This document shows positions 24,853 to 33,691 of a stretch of 40,233 bases of DNA, piece by piece; position 1 is the stretch's first letter; the number at the start of each line of letters is the position of its first letter. Source of the DNA: Nitrospirota bacterium (GTDB lineage: Bacteria > Nitrospirota > Nitrospiria > JACRHA01); the NCBI GenBank assembly GCA_016234185.1, contig JACRHA010000113.1, forward strand, positions 1 to 40,233, in the 5' to 3' direction. A program made the position numbers and the translations under genes. Below the pieces are notes generated by a model that made no database searches, was not told where the DNA came from, and saw only the letters and a program-made list of their open reading frames with translations.

Positions 24853-24887
24853 TGTTAAATTTTAACACATTCCAACATCAAACGCAA
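24853..24887 (-). promoter_or_regulatory. promoter with overlapping 15-bp palindrome
   Basis: On the minus strand TTGCGT (24882-24887) and TAAAAT (24859-24864) are 17 bp apart. The -10 box lies inside the perfect palindrome TGTTAAATTTTAACA (24853-24867), which looks like a repressor operator. Predicted start is near 24851, giving a leader of about 390 nt. Confidence 0.55.
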
Positions 24888-24941
24888 GCAGACTTTGTAT
24901 AATTAAGACCACAAATAATAGACAAACAGGGTTAGGAAACC

Positions 24942-25211
24942 TTAAATCTGATTCATTTCTGAAACAACTACCACATCCTTCCGATCCTCCGCAAAGATCT
25001 TTAAGCCAAGTCTCTTCTTGATATCCCTGTACGTCTCTGTCAGCTTCCTCTCATGCTCGCACTCCTCAGCCAAGAGACGGTTAAACATCTCCTTTATTTC
25101 CGGATCACCGGCAAGGAGGGCGCCCCTTTTATACCTCTTCTGTGCCCTCCTTTCATCCTCAATAGCTACCCTCAAGATCTCGAGAAGCATTTTTTCTATC
25201 GGGTCAGACAT
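24942..25211 (-). CDS. single-domain ferritin-like/rubrerythrin-type protein
   Basis: 89 residues from the ATG at 25211, which follows AAGGAGAGGTGCGAG; the longer start overlaps the previous gene. There are two predicted helices, with Glu in VAIEDERRAQKRYKRGALL and an ExxH in LAEECEHERKLTETY. This is a half four-helix bundle that could form a diiron or iron site on dimerisation. It is the last gene of a four-gene cluster behind a putative sigma-54 promoter. Confidence 0.78.
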   Translation of the reverse strand: MSDPIEKMLLEILRVAIEDERRAQKRYKRGALLAGDPEIKEMFNRLLAEECEHERKLTETYRDIKKRLGLKIFAEDRKDVVVVSEMNQI

Positions 25212-25224
25212 CTCGCACCTCTCC

Positions 25225-25446
25225 TTATGCCACTGATTTCCATTTGGACTCAAGGCTAAGTTCATCTTCTATCTCTACAATTGTAGGATAACTTGTCCCT
25301 GTTATTGCCGAGACCCTGAGAAGATCCCTGTTTAAAATCTTGCCATTCTTCTTATATATAGCCAGTAATTCGTCGCATATCTCCTTTTTCTCCGCTGGTG
25401 TCAATTCACTCTTTGTCCTCCTTTTTACTTCCACATTTGGCCTCAT
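25225..25446 (-). CDS. uncharacterised small basic protein, 73 residues
   Basis: Not recognised. The ATG at 25446 has GGAGG 8 nt upstream; the ATG at 25464 in the track would sit before that site. A basic N-terminus (MRPNVEVKRRTKSELT) is followed by predicted helices. The segment ILNRDLLRVSAITGTSYPTIVEIEDEL could be a helix-turn-helix, but this is only an impression. It ends 13 nt before the ferritin-like gene. Confidence 0.65.
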   Translation of the reverse strand: MRPNVEVKRRTKSELTPAEKKEICDELLAIYKKNGKILNRDLLRVSAITGTSYPTIVEIEDELSLESKWKSVA

Positions 25447-25540
25447 CTTTTTTTCCTCCTTCATATAAAATAAATTATGGATACACTATTATTATTCCCT
25501 CTTTCATCAACCCTGATCACCCATAAGGACCTATGATTCT

Positions 25541-25726
25541 TCATGCAGCGATACCTGCATACTTCTTATGTAACTCAACCTCTACATCACGATTCAACGC
25601 TATAACCCGATCTGTTATCTCTCCGCAATTAACGCACCTCCATCCATAAAAGAAGAAATCGCCCGTCTCTTTTAAATCTTCAAAAACCTGATTCACCATC
25701 ATCCCCCTGCACCTTGAACATCTCAT
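25541..25726 (-). CDS. small zinc-ribbon protein, 61 residues
   Basis: Two CxxC pairs are visible: CSRC at residues 3-6 and CVNC at about 32-35, separated by a strand-rich segment (DFFFYGWRCVNCGEITD). This is a typical zinc ribbon resembling those of small DNA- or protein-binding adaptors. AAGGAG lies 7 nt before the ATG. It lies 14 nt downstream of another zinc-ribbon gene and upstream of the 73-residue protein. Function unknown. Confidence 0.75.
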   Translation of the reverse strand: MRCSRCRGMMVNQVFEDLKETGDFFFYGWRCVNCGEITDRVIALNRDVEVELHKKYAGIAA

Positions 25727-25740
25727 CTTTGAACTCCTTA

Positions 25741-25938
25741 TTATGAAGTCGACCTATACATGTCGATACTACGTACAGTCGGTCTTCTGTTTAAACCGGA
25801 GACTACTAATTTAGCATTGCAGTGCGGACAGAGAATCACATCTCCATCATTGGCCACGACCTCCAGGATAATTACTGATAGACAGACAGGACAATCAGCC
25901 TTTCTCGTCCTTTTAGCCAAGTCGCCCTGAAGATACAT
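25741..25938 (-). CDS. small zinc-ribbon protein, 65 residues
   Basis: Starts at the ATG at 25938 behind GAGGAG. The longer ORF start at 26073 lies upstream of the putative -24/-12 promoter and so cannot be the start from that transcript. It contains CPVC and CPHC pairs in DCPVCLSVIILEVVANDGDVILCPHCNAKLVV, the layout of LysW-type and related zinc ribbons. The last part (RRPTVRSIDMYRSTS) is basic. It is the first gene of the small-protein cluster next to the sigma-54 activator. I do not call it LysW because no lysine or arginine synthesis genes are nearby. Confidence 0.72.
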   Translation of the reverse strand: MYLQGDLAKRTRKADCPVCLSVIILEVVANDGDVILCPHCNAKLVVSGLNRRPTVRSIDMYRSTS

Positions 25939-26021
25939 CTCTGTGCTCCTCAAAACCCTTTTAAGTAGATCATCTCGATATAAGACTGAGATCTTAATCA
26001 CTACTATATTATATAGTACTA

Positions 26022-26037
26022 TGCAAGCAGTATACCA
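26022..26037 (-). promoter_or_regulatory. putative sigma-54 (-24/-12) promoter
   Basis: Minus strand TGGTATACTGCTTGCA has the invariant GG and GC elements 10 nt apart and TTGCA at the -12. It lies 84 nt upstream of the first small zinc-ribbon gene and next to a sigma-54 activator gene. Confidence 0.68.
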
Positions 26038-26084
26038 CCTATAAAAAAATATGAATAATCGCTTTAGTTTCATATGGATATGAA

Positions 26085-26165
26085 CAGATTCAGTCTGGTG
26101 GATTATGCCTTGATGTTCAAAAATGAAATATATATAGAGATAAATCCCTTTGGAAATAGACTGAA
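26085..26165. promoter_or_regulatory. candidate upstream activator sites
   Basis: TTCAGTCT (26089-26096, within CAGATTCAGTCTG) and its reverse complement AGACTGAA (26158-26165) lie 50-130 bp upstream of the -24/-12 promoter, a typical position for enhancer-binding protein sites. The adjacent activator gene is the obvious candidate binder. Binding is not shown. Confidence 0.4.
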
Positions 26166-26213
26166 AAGTTAAAAATATTAAGGAGTTGTGAAAATCTGTA
26201 ACCTAAAGCGTCA

Positions 26214-27599
26214 TCAGTCGATGTAATGTTGCATTTTAAAACGTTTCTCCCTTTTGATATTGAATTCTTTCAACCGCCTCCAGAGTGTGGTCCGGCTTAG
26301 CCCCAGGATCTTGGCCGCCTCCTTATAGTTCCAACCAGACTGATCAAGGACCTTAAGCATCAATTCTCTCTCCATTATTTTCAGGGATCCGGCGCTCTTT
26401 GATGCCTTATCAACAATATCCCTGTGCCCTATTATATCATTGGGGAGATGTTCTACCTGTATGGTATCCCCCCGGCAGCAGACGGATGCATGCTCTATGA
26501 TGTTCTCAAGCTCTCTCACATTACCGGGATAATCATAGCTTAACAGGGTAGCCATTGCACTATGGGATATGGTCTTTATATCCTTGTCCATCTCCTTGTT
26601 GTATATAGAGATAAAGTGTCTTACCAGTTGGGGAATATCCTCTTTCCTCTCTCTTAATGGCGGTATCCTTATCGGAAAGACCCTTATCCTGTAATATAAA
26701 TCATCTCTAAACTCGCCTCTCTTGACCAGAGAGAGAAGGTCCTTGTTTGATGCGGCAATGACCCTGATATCTATCCTTATACTCTTTGACCCGCCAACCC
26801 TCTCAAGCTCCTCTTCCTGGAGGACCCGCAATAACTTTCCCTGAGTAGAAAGGCTTACATCGCCTATCTCGTCAAGGAATATAGTGCCTTTATCTGCAAG
26901 TTCAAATCGCCCAAGTTTATCATAATAGGCGCCGGTAAATGCCCCCTTTACATGACCGAACAGCTCACTTTCCAAAACACCTTCCGCAAGCGCCGCACAG
27001 TTAACAGCCACAAAAGACTTATCCCTTCTGGGACTATTAAGGTGAATGGCATTTGCGATCAACTCCTTTCCGGTTCCCGATTCTCCCTCGAGGAGCACGG
27101 TAGATTTGGAGTTTGCTACAGTCGGAAGTACAGCCAGTATCTCCCTTATAGCCTTGCTGTTGCCGATTATGTTTCCAAACCTGCCTCTGTCGGCAATCCT
27201 GCTCTCAAGCTCCTTTATATTCCCTTCAAGCCCCTTAACTAAAGACAGATTCCTGAATACCTCTACAATACCTACTACATCCCCGTTATTATCCTTCAAG
27301 AAATCGGTGTTTATGCTTACGGGCATATAGACGCCTTCCCTGTTTCTGATCACCGTCTCGTAATTCGAGAGCCTCTCCTTTGTAAGGAGCGCCTTATGAA
27401 ATATGCACTCATCAGTATTGCAGATATCAGACTGGATCAGATCCTCACAGCTTAGATCCCTGGTATCCAAATCATCCTCCAGACCGAGCATAAGCCTCAT
27501 TGCCTGATTGATATACCTGATCTTCCTGTCCATGCCTATGGTTATAACACCATCGCTTATACAGTTCAGGATTATCTCTTCCTGGCTTCTTATCTTCAT
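26214..27599 (-). CDS. sigma-54-dependent transcriptional activator with PAS sensor
   Basis: 461 residues from the ATG at 27599 (GAGGAG upstream). A PAS domain (about 8-120) includes a Cys-containing segment [18 protein letters not shown] that could bind a metal or sense redox state. Then comes a short coiled coil and the AAA+ domain: Walker A GESGTGKE near 172, GAFTGA (the sigma-54 contact loop) near 220, Walker [11 protein letters not shown]. The C-terminus is a Fis-type HTH ([22 protein letters not shown]). There is no receiver domain, so the input is direct rather than by phosphorylation. It is transcribed in the same direction as the small genes at 24.9-25.9 kb, which lie behind a -24/-12 promoter. 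Confidence 0.95.
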   Translation of the reverse strand: MKIRSQEEIILNCISDGVITIGMDRKIRYINQAMRLMLGLEDDLDTRDLSCEDLIQSDICNTDECIFHKALLTKERLSNYETVIRNREGVYMPVSINTDFLKDNNGDVVGIVEVFRNLSLVKGLEGNIKELESRIADRGRFGNIIGNSKAIREILAVLPTVANSKSTVLLEGESGTGKELIANAIHLNSPRRDKSFVAVNCAALAEGVLESELFGHVKGAFTGAYYDKLGRFELADKGTIFLDEIGDVSLSTQGKLLRVLQEEELERVGGSKSIRIDIRVIAASNKDLLSLVKRGEFRDDLYYRIRVFPIRIPPLRERKEDIPQLVRHFISIYNKEMDKDIKTISHSAMATLLSYDYPGNVRELENIIEHASVCCRGDTIQVEHLPNDIIGHRDIVDKASKSAGSLKIMERELMLKVLDQSGWNYKEAAKILGLSRTTLWRRLKEFNIKREKRFKMQHYID

Positions 27600-27655
27600 A
27601 ACTCTCCTCAATCCCTATATACTCCAAAAGGACTTTTGTGTCAGTGCTGGTACAT

Positions 27656-28657
27656 TCACCCCTTCTTGAAATGATCATAGCCTTTTAAAAAGTCCTCTTC
27701 AATCTTATAATCCCCTGCCCATTTTATCCCCTTATGCTTTGTTATCCTGCCAATAACAGAAACACCAGTCTTCGTCAAAAGAGGGCTGCAGACAACTTTT
27801 TGGGTTGATGCTTTTGATGCAGTTAAAAGGAGTTCATAGTCCTCACCACCCGAAAGTGCAAACCTTAAGGGAGAAGCCCCTACCCTTGCGGCATATCTTC
27901 TAAGGGGGGCAGATATGGGTATCTTATCTAAAAAGAGCTCAGCACCAACACCGCTCTCATCTAAGATATGAGAAAGGTCTGACAAAAGCCCGTCAGAGAT
28001 ATCTATCATAGAGGTAGCAAGTTTATTTGTCGCAAGAAGCCTACCTTCATCTACCCTGGGGATCGGCATGAGATGCCTTTTTTTCAGGTACTTATATCCT
28101 CTTCCGGCATTTTCTCTCTTTTTCAGGACCTCAAGACCTGCCGAGGAGTCACCAAGGTTCCCGGTCACGATGATACTATCACCAACACTTGCCCCGGACC
28201 TTGCTATAACAATCCCTGGTTCTACATCACCAAGAAGTGTAATGGAGATAAATATCCCTTTTTTGGAGGCAGAGGTATCACCTCCTGCCAGATTTATCCC
28301 AAACCTCTTCGCCAGGATGCCGATGCCCTTATAAAGTTCATCGATATCTTTTATATCGAGCCCACCAGGAATGGCAAGGGATACAACCAGATACCTTGGG
28401 ATGCCTCCCATGGCTGCAATATCAGATATATTGACAGCAAGGGCCTTATAACCCAGTTCCCGGAAGGTAGTATATTTGAGATCAAAATGGATATCCTCCA
28501 CCAAAAGGTCGGTGGTGAGGAGGATGTCCATATCCTTCTTCGGCCTTAATACGGCAGAATCGTCTCCTATACCGACAAGGAGAGATCTTTTGGAGGGAGG
28601 AAACCGTTTTCTGATCCGGTCTATTAGGCCGAATTCTCCGATCTGACAAAGGTCCAT
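27656..28657 (-). CDS. thiL: thiamine-monophosphate kinase
   Basis: 333 residues, standard length. It phosphorylates thiamine monophosphate to the diphosphate cofactor used by the E1 component of the 2-oxoacid dehydrogenase. AIR-synthase/ThiL fold motifs are visible: FGLIDRIRKRFP, GIGDDSAVLRP, TTDLLVEDIHFDL, GGDTSASKKGIFI, MIDISDGLLSDLSHIL and ALSGGEDYELLLT. I chose ATG 28657 over the TTG two codons earlier. It lies just downstream of lon and 56 nt before the sigma-54 activator gene. Confidence 0.93.
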   Translation of the reverse strand: MDLCQIGEFGLIDRIRKRFPPSKRSLLVGIGDDSAVLRPKKDMDILLTTDLLVEDIHFDLKYTTFRELGYKALAVNISDIAAMGGIPRYLVVSLAIPGGLDIKDIDELYKGIGILAKRFGINLAGGDTSASKKGIFISITLLGDVEPGIVIARSGASVGDSIIVTGNLGDSSAGLEVLKKRENAGRGYKYLKKRHLMPIPRVDEGRLLATNKLATSMIDISDGLLSDLSHILDESGVGAELFLDKIPISAPLRRYAARVGASPLRFALSGGEDYELLLTASKASTQKVVCSPLLTKTGVSVIGRITKHKGIKWAGDYKIEEDFLKGYDHFKKG

Positions 28658-28670
28658 CCACAAGGCGCCT

Positions 28671-31112
28671 CTATCCTGGGGATGCCCCGGCTAACGTCTT
28701 TGACCCCTTCTTTTTATTGGGCTTCCTGCCATGATCCTTTTTAGAATTGTATCTGAGGGCGATCTTAAGGACATCGTCCATAGTCTCAGCAAATCTTAGA
28801 GTAATCCCCTTCAGGAGATGCTTCGGGATCTCCTCAATGTCTTTTTCGTTCCTCTTGGGCAATATTACTGTAGTCAGTCCCGCCCTCTTGGCGGCAAGTA
28901 TCTTCTCCTTGAATCCACCGATAGGAAGGACCCTTCCTCTAAGGGTAATCTCGCCCGTCATAGCCACATCCTTCTTGATAGGGGTATTAGTGAAGAGGGA
29001 CGCCAGGGCCGTAGCCATAGTGATCCCTGCCGAAGGCCCATCCTTTGGGATCGCCCCTGCCGGAACATGGATATGAATATCATTCTTGGCAATAAGGTCG
29101 GAAGAAATCTTCAGTTCCTTCTCCTTTGACCTTATATAGCTTAGCGCTGCCTGCGCAGATTCCTTCATTATATCCCCTAGATGTCCGGTTAGGGTTAAAT
29201 TCCCCTTCCCTTTCATTATGGTAGCCTCAATATAGATAATATCCCCTCCTGCCTCGGTCCAGGCAAGCCCGGTAGATACACCTATCTCATCCTTCTCCTG
29301 TTCTGTCTCATACAGAAATTTCGGTACACCAAGATATTTATTCAGGCTGTTCGGGGTAATAAGATATCTTTTCTCCATCCCTTCGGCGATCTTTTTCGCA
29401 ACCTTTCGCATCACATTAGCTATCTCCCTCTCCAGATTTCTCACCCCAGCCTCTCTGGTATGCTGTTTTATAATTGCATGCAGCGCCTCATCAGAGATAT
29501 GTATATGCTTTTCCGTAATCCCATGTTCGGCTAGTTGCTTTGGGATAAGAAAATTCTTGGCAATTCCAGCCTTTTCTTCCTCTGTATAGCCGGGTATCTC
29601 AATAATCTCCATCCTATCTCTAAGCGCGTATAGTATCGGATCTATCAGATTCGCTGTTGTGATAAACATCACATCTGAGAGGTCAAATGGAACAGCAAGA
29701 AAATGATCGGTAAAGGAGTGATTTTGCTCAGGATCAAGTACCTCAAGGAGCGCAGCAGCAGGATCTCCACGGAAATCAACCCCTACCTTATCCACCTCAT
29801 CAAGCATAAATACAGGGTTATTTGACCCAGCCTGTTTTATTCCCTGGATTATCCTGCCGGGCAATGCACCTACATATGTCCTGCGGTGACCCCTGATTTC
29901 CGCCTCATCCCTCATACCGCCCAGGGACATCCTGATAAACTCCCTTCCCAGTGCCCTTGCAATAGATTTTCCCAGTGACGTCTTGCCCACACCCGGAGGA
30001 CCTGTAAAGCAGAGAATAGGCCCCTTCATCTTCTCCCCTGTCTTCCTCTTTTCCTTCATCTTCCTCACTGCCAGGTACTCCAGTATCCTCTCTTTAACCT
30101 TCTCGAGGTCATAGTGGTCCTCATTTAATACCTTTGTCGCCGCCTTGATATCCAGGTTATCCTTTGTCTTCTTGGACCAGGGGATCTCAACCATCCACTC
30201 AAGGTATGTCCTGACTGTTGTCGCCTCCGCAGAATCAGGGTGCATCTTCTCAAGTCTTTTTAACTGTTTTTCTGCCTCCTTAAAGACCTTTTCCGACATC
30301 TTTGCCTCGGCAATCCTCTTTCTAAACTCGTTTACCTCCTCTGTTCGTTCATCCACTTCCCCAAGTTCCTTCTGGATCGCCTTTAGTTGTTCTCTTAAGT
30401 AATATTCCCTTTGGGTCTTATCCAATTCGCCCTTAACTTCGGCCTGGATCTTCTGCTGCATACCTAGAAGGTCTAACTCTTTCTCAAGAACCTCGTTTAC
30501 CTTCTTCAGCCTTATAACGGGATCTGCAATCTCAAGTACCTGCTGGGCAGCCTCTACCTTTATTCCCAGGTTTGAGACAATCATATCCGAAAGCCTGCCG
30601 GGGTCTTCCATGTTCTCTATAACCATCATAGCCTCAGGCGGTATTGCCTTTCCCTGGGTAATCATCTTTTCAACCTGTTCTTTTACATTTCTCACCAGGG
30701 CCTCAAGCTCCAGCGTCATCTCCGTCACCTTCATCTCTGATATCTTCTCTATCCGTACCTGGTAGTATGGCTCAAGCTGGGTATATTCAATGATCCTGGC
30801 CTTAACCAGGCCCTGGACAAGTATCTTAACCCTTCCATCCGGGAGCTTTAACATCCTCATTATCATCCCGACGGTACCGACAGAGTATACCTCCTCAGGC
30901 TGCGGGATTTCCACATCCAGCGACTTCTGTGCTGCAAGGAGTATCATCCTGTTGCCTGAAAGTGCGGTATCAATAGCCTTTATCGATATATCCCTTCCTA
31001 CAAACAGCGGAAGAACCATATATGGGTATACAACTATATCCCTCACAGGAAGGAGGGGCAATGTGTCAGGAATATCTATCTTCTGTGATTCCTGCTCTAT
31101 AGATCCGGCCAT
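28671..31112 (-). CDS. lon: ATP-dependent protease Lon (LonA)
   Basis: 813 residues, typical of LonA. It degrades misfolded and specific regulatory proteins in the cytoplasm. The N-terminal substrate domain (LPLLPVRDIVVYPYMVLPLFVGR) is followed by a coiled-coil region (about 190-270), the AAA+ domain with Walker A GPPGVGKTSLGKSIARAL, and the C-terminal Ser-Lys protease with the catalytic Ser in KDGPSAGITMATALAS and the Lys about 43 residues later. GGAGG lies 8 nt before the ATG. The upstream gap holds a palindromic repeat and a TATAAT box on the minus strand, so the repeat may be close to or part of the lon promoter region. Confidence 0.97.
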   Translation of the reverse strand: MAGSIEQESQKIDIPDTLPLLPVRDIVVYPYMVLPLFVGRDISIKAIDTALSGNRMILLAAQKSLDVEIPQPEEVYSVGTVGMIMRMLKLPDGRVKILVQGLVKARIIEYTQLEPYYQVRIEKISEMKVTEMTLELEALVRNVKEQVEKMITQGKAIPPEAMMVIENMEDPGRLSDMIVSNLGIKVEAAQQVLEIADPVIRLKKVNEVLEKELDLLGMQQKIQAEVKGELDKTQREYYLREQLKAIQKELGEVDERTEEVNEFRKRIAEAKMSEKVFKEAEKQLKRLEKMHPDSAEATTVRTYLEWMVEIPWSKKTKDNLDIKAATKVLNEDHYDLEKVKERILEYLAVRKMKEKRKTGEKMKGPILCFTGPPGVGKTSLGKSIARALGREFIRMSLGGMRDEAEIRGHRRTYVGALPGRIIQGIKQAGSNNPVFMLDEVDKVGVDFRGDPAAALLEVLDPEQNHSFTDHFLAVPFDLSDVMFITTANLIDPILYALRDRMEIIEIPGYTEEEKAGIAKNFLIPKQLAEHGITEKHIHISDEALHAIIKQHTREAGVRNLEREIANVMRKVAKKIAEGMEKRYLITPNSLNKYLGVPKFLYETEQEKDEIGVSTGLAWTEAGGDIIYIEATIMKGKGNLTLTGHLGDIMKESAQAALSYIRSKEKELKISSDLIAKNDIHIHVPAGAIPKDGPSAGITMATALASLFTNTPIKKDVAMTGEITLRGRVLPIGGFKEKILAAKRAGLTTVILPKRNEKDIEEIPKHLLKGITLRFAETMDDVLKIALRYNSKKDHGRKPNKKKGSKTLAGASPG

Positions 31113-31149
31113 ATTAAAATACCTCCCATTTCTCCTTTAATCTATTATA

Positions 31150-31247
31150 GGGGCTTGCGCGCCCCCTCCACCGGCAAAGCCGGATGGAGCGCTTCGGCTG
31201 AGCTCAGCGTCGAAGCCCTCCCCCTCAACGCTCGCCTTGCTCGCTGG
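31150..31247. repeat. composite palindromic repeat, copy B
   Basis: Same ends and hairpin core as copy A (CCGGCAAAGCCGGATGGAG), but with an added 32-bp block centred on the perfect palindrome GCTGAGCTCAGC within GCTTCG...CGAAGC. It sits about 40 bp upstream of lon. Confidence 0.8.
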
Positions 31248-31263
31248 ATAAACATCCACTTAT

Positions 31264-31333
31264 ATGGGCTTTTGTCATCCCCTCTACAGACAAAGCCTAT
31301 GGAGCCCCCCTCATATCGCCTCGGCCATATGCG
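31264..31333. repeat. diverged copy of the palindromic repeat (copy D)
   Basis: ATGGGCTTTTGTCATCCCCT followed by ACAAAGCCTATGGAG and CCCCCCTCATATCGCCTCGG aligns along its whole length with copies A and B but with many substitutions. It is tandem to copy B. The core hairpin is weakened. Confidence 0.55.
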
Positions 31334-31387
31334 AATCTACTGACGTTTAAAGCTGCTACACCGGCTTAAAGTAATACCGGCCAGGAC

Positions 31388-32260
31388 TTAAAGAACGAGG
31401 CTACCAAGATAACTGCGAAATTCCCTTCCAAGATCCGGGTTTTTTAAAGCAAATTCAACAGTAGCCTTTAAGAAACCGAGCTTGTCACCTGCGTCGTACC
31501 TCTTACCCTCGACAAGATATCCGTAGATCGGGCCCCTCTTTGCAAGGATCCTAAGACCGTCTGTAAGCTGTATCTCACCATTCTTTCCGGGCTTTACCAT
31601 TTCAAGCATCCCAAATACCTCAGGAACTAGGATGTACCTCCCGATTACCGCCAGGTCTGAAGGGGCATCATCCGGATCAGGCTTCTCAACCAGATCTTCT
31701 ACGGAAAAGAGCCGACTATTGATTTTTTCCCCTTTGATTATACCATAATTCTTTACCTCGTCCTTTTTGACCCTCGCAATAGCCAGAACCGGGGCATGAT
31801 ACTTTTCATATATCCTGATCATCTGTCTTAAAGCAGGGACCTCGGCATCTACGATGTCATCCCCAAGAAGCACTGCAAAGGGTTCATCACCGACAAGATT
31901 CTTCGCTGTAAGTATGGCGTGGCCCAGCCCCTTTGCCTTGCTTTGGCGTACGTAGCAGAAATCTGCCAGCATAGAAATCTTTCTGATCTCTTTCAGGATA
32001 GATTTTTTTCCGTTTTCTCTTAGGTTCTCCTCAAGCTCAAAGGATATATCAAAGTGATCCTCTATGGCCCTTTTCCCCCGGCCAGTCACTATGATAACCT
32101 CTTTTATTCCCGAGGCGACTGCCTCCTCTACAACATACTGGATTAATGGCTTATCGACCAGGGGAAGCATCTCCTTTGGTGACGCCTTGGTCACAGGAAG
32201 AAATCTTGTTCCAAGACCGGCGGCAGGTATCACAGCCTTAAAGACCTTGTCTTTTATCAT
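31388..32260 (-). CDS. galU: UTP-glucose-1-phosphate uridylyltransferase
   Basis: 290 residues. It makes UDP-glucose for envelope polysaccharides. The nucleotidyltransferase signature near the start is AVIPAAGLGTRFLPVTKASPKEMLPLVDKPLIQYVVEEA. Later come VLLGDDIVD (metal-binding Asp), VEKPDPDDAPSDLAVIGRYIL and the GKRYDAGDKLGFLKATVEFAL end. Length and motifs match bacterial GalU rather than RfbA. It precedes the repeat-filled gap before lon. The upstream intergenic region is shared with the divergent hemW gene and contains a minus-strand TTGACA without a strong -10. Confidence 0.95.
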   Translation of the reverse strand: MIKDKVFKAVIPAAGLGTRFLPVTKASPKEMLPLVDKPLIQYVVEEAVASGIKEVIIVTGRGKRAIEDHFDISFELEENLRENGKKSILKEIRKISMLADFCYVRQSKAKGLGHAILTAKNLVGDEPFAVLLGDDIVDAEVPALRQMIRIYEKYHAPVLAIARVKKDEVKNYGIIKGEKINSRLFSVEDLVEKPDPDDAPSDLAVIGRYILVPEVFGMLEMVKPGKNGEIQLTDGLRILAKRGPIYGYLVEGKRYDAGDKLGFLKATVEFALKNPDLGREFRSYLGSLVL

Positions 32261-32479
32261 TTAGCACCCATGCGAGGATAGAAAAAATTCTTCATCAATT
32301 AATATAAGAAATAAGGGGTTTTCCAATATTGTCAAATAACCAATTTCTTCTGTGGAAGTTCTCTAGTTAGAAAGAATTCTATAGAATAACCCCCCTGAAG
32401 TCAAGCCTTAACTGCCAGTCAAATAAAGGGAAATAATGAGCTGACGTCTAATATCCATAAATAGATTTCTGGCAATTTC

Positions 32480-32509
32480 TTGCTTGATATCGACATATAT
32501 TAGTATACT
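32480..32509 (+). promoter_or_regulatory. putative sigma-70-type promoter for hemW
   Basis: TTGCTT and TATACT are separated by 18 bp, about 28 bp before the start of the hemW-like gene. The rest of the 276-bp galU-hemW gap is AT-rich with no coding sequence. Confidence 0.45.
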
Positions 32510-32536
32510 TTAAACCTAAAGAAATAATGGTGTAGA

Positions 32537-33685
32537 TTGAATATTGGTTTATATATCCATATCCCTTTTTGTATCAAAAAATGCTTTTATTGCTCATTTA
32601 ATTCAGTGCCATACACTCCTGATTTAGTCCAAAGATATATTGATGCAATCAAGCAGGAGATGGTGATAAGGGCTAAAGAATATAGTCTGGAAGGAGAATC
32701 GCTTAAGACCATATATCTTGGTGGCGGCACACCATCTATCCTCTCTCCTGAAGCGATCAAAGAGATAATAGACATAACAACCACTATATTTAAACTCGAA
32801 GAAGGGGCAGAGATAACTATCGAGGCAAATCCTGATACCCTGGGCGAATCAAAGCTGGCAGACCTGATTGGTATAGGGATAAACAGGATAAGTATCGGCG
32901 TCCAGTCTTTATCCGATAAATACCTAATGGCCATAGGCAGGAGCCATGATGCTGATACAGCCCGCCGGATCATCAAGACCTGCAGGTCAGTTGGGTTTAA
33001 AAACATCAGCCTTGACCTCATATATGCCCTTCCAGATCAGCAATTGAATGAATGGCTTGTAACATTAGAAGAGGTCATCTCCTTTTCCCCTGAACATATC
33101 TCTGTATATGGCCTTATTATTGAGAAGGGAACGACATTTTATCATCGCCTCAGTAATGGCCGGATTAAAATTATGCCTGAAGAGGATCAGATAGATATGT
33201 ATATTGCGGCGGTAGAGATGCTAAATAAGGCCGGCTATATCCATTATGAGATCTCCAATTTCTGCCTGCCAGGTTATAGTTGCGCACATAATATGCTTTA
33301 TTGGGATAGGAATGAGTATCTGGGCATAGGCGCAGGCGCACACTCCTACATCGGAAATAAGAGATTTTCCAACACAGATTTTATCGAAGACTATATATCC
33401 AAGGCAGGCTCAGGAGATATGCATAGTAAGACAGAAGAACTTACCTGGAGAGATCAGCTTGTTGATGCAATCATCTTCGGCATAAGAAAGATCGAGGGGA
33501 TAGACATGGATTATATAAGGCGCCGGTTTGATGCTGATCCCATTATGTTATTCGGACCTTCCATGCAGAAATTAATTGACGCTGATATAATAGCCATCGC
33601 TTCAAATAGGATCAGACTTACCCCAAAAGGCATCCTTCTTGCGGATCAGGCGGCAGTGGAACTTCTCTCTCCTTCCCATAATTAG
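32537..33685 (+). CDS. hemW: HemW-like radical SAM haem chaperone (HemN family)
   Basis: 382 residues. The radical SAM motif is CIKKCFYCSF (C-x3-C-x2-C). YLGGGTPSILS, EANPDTL, RISIGVQSLSDKYLMAIGRSHDADTARR and NISLDLIYALPDQ follow in family order. Proteins with this start (IGLYIHIPFC) and length fit HemW rather than oxygen-independent coproporphyrinogen oxidase, although annotation often mixes the two. HemW is thought to insert haem into respiratory proteins. The start is TTG at 32537; no ATG lies nearby. The 3' end is convergent with the DUF190 gene with only 6 nt between. Confidence 0.88.
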   Translation: MNIGLYIHIPFCIKKCFYCSFNSVPYTPDLVQRYIDAIKQEMVIRAKEYSLEGESLKTIYLGGGTPSILSPEAIKEIIDITTTIFKLEEGAEITIEANPDTLGESKLADLIGIGINRISIGVQSLSDKYLMAIGRSHDADTARRIIKTCRSVGFKNISLDLIYALPDQQLNEWLVTLEEVISFSPEHISVYGLIIEKGTTFYHRLSNGRIKIMPEEDQIDMYIAAVEMLNKAGYIHYEISNFCLPGYSCAHNMLYWDRNEYLGIGAGAHSYIGNKRFSNTDFIEDYISKAGSGDMHSKTEELTWRDQLVDAIIFGIRKIEGIDMDYIRRRFDADPIMLFGPSMQKLIDADIIAIASNRIRLTPKGILLADQAAVELLSPSHN

Positions 33686-33691
33686 ATCTCA

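Noticed and set aside
32470-32490. TGGCAATTTCTTGC as a sigma-54 promoter for hemW
   Set aside because: The GG and GC elements are 9 nt apart, one short of the required 10, and a sigma-70-type pair lies in the same place.
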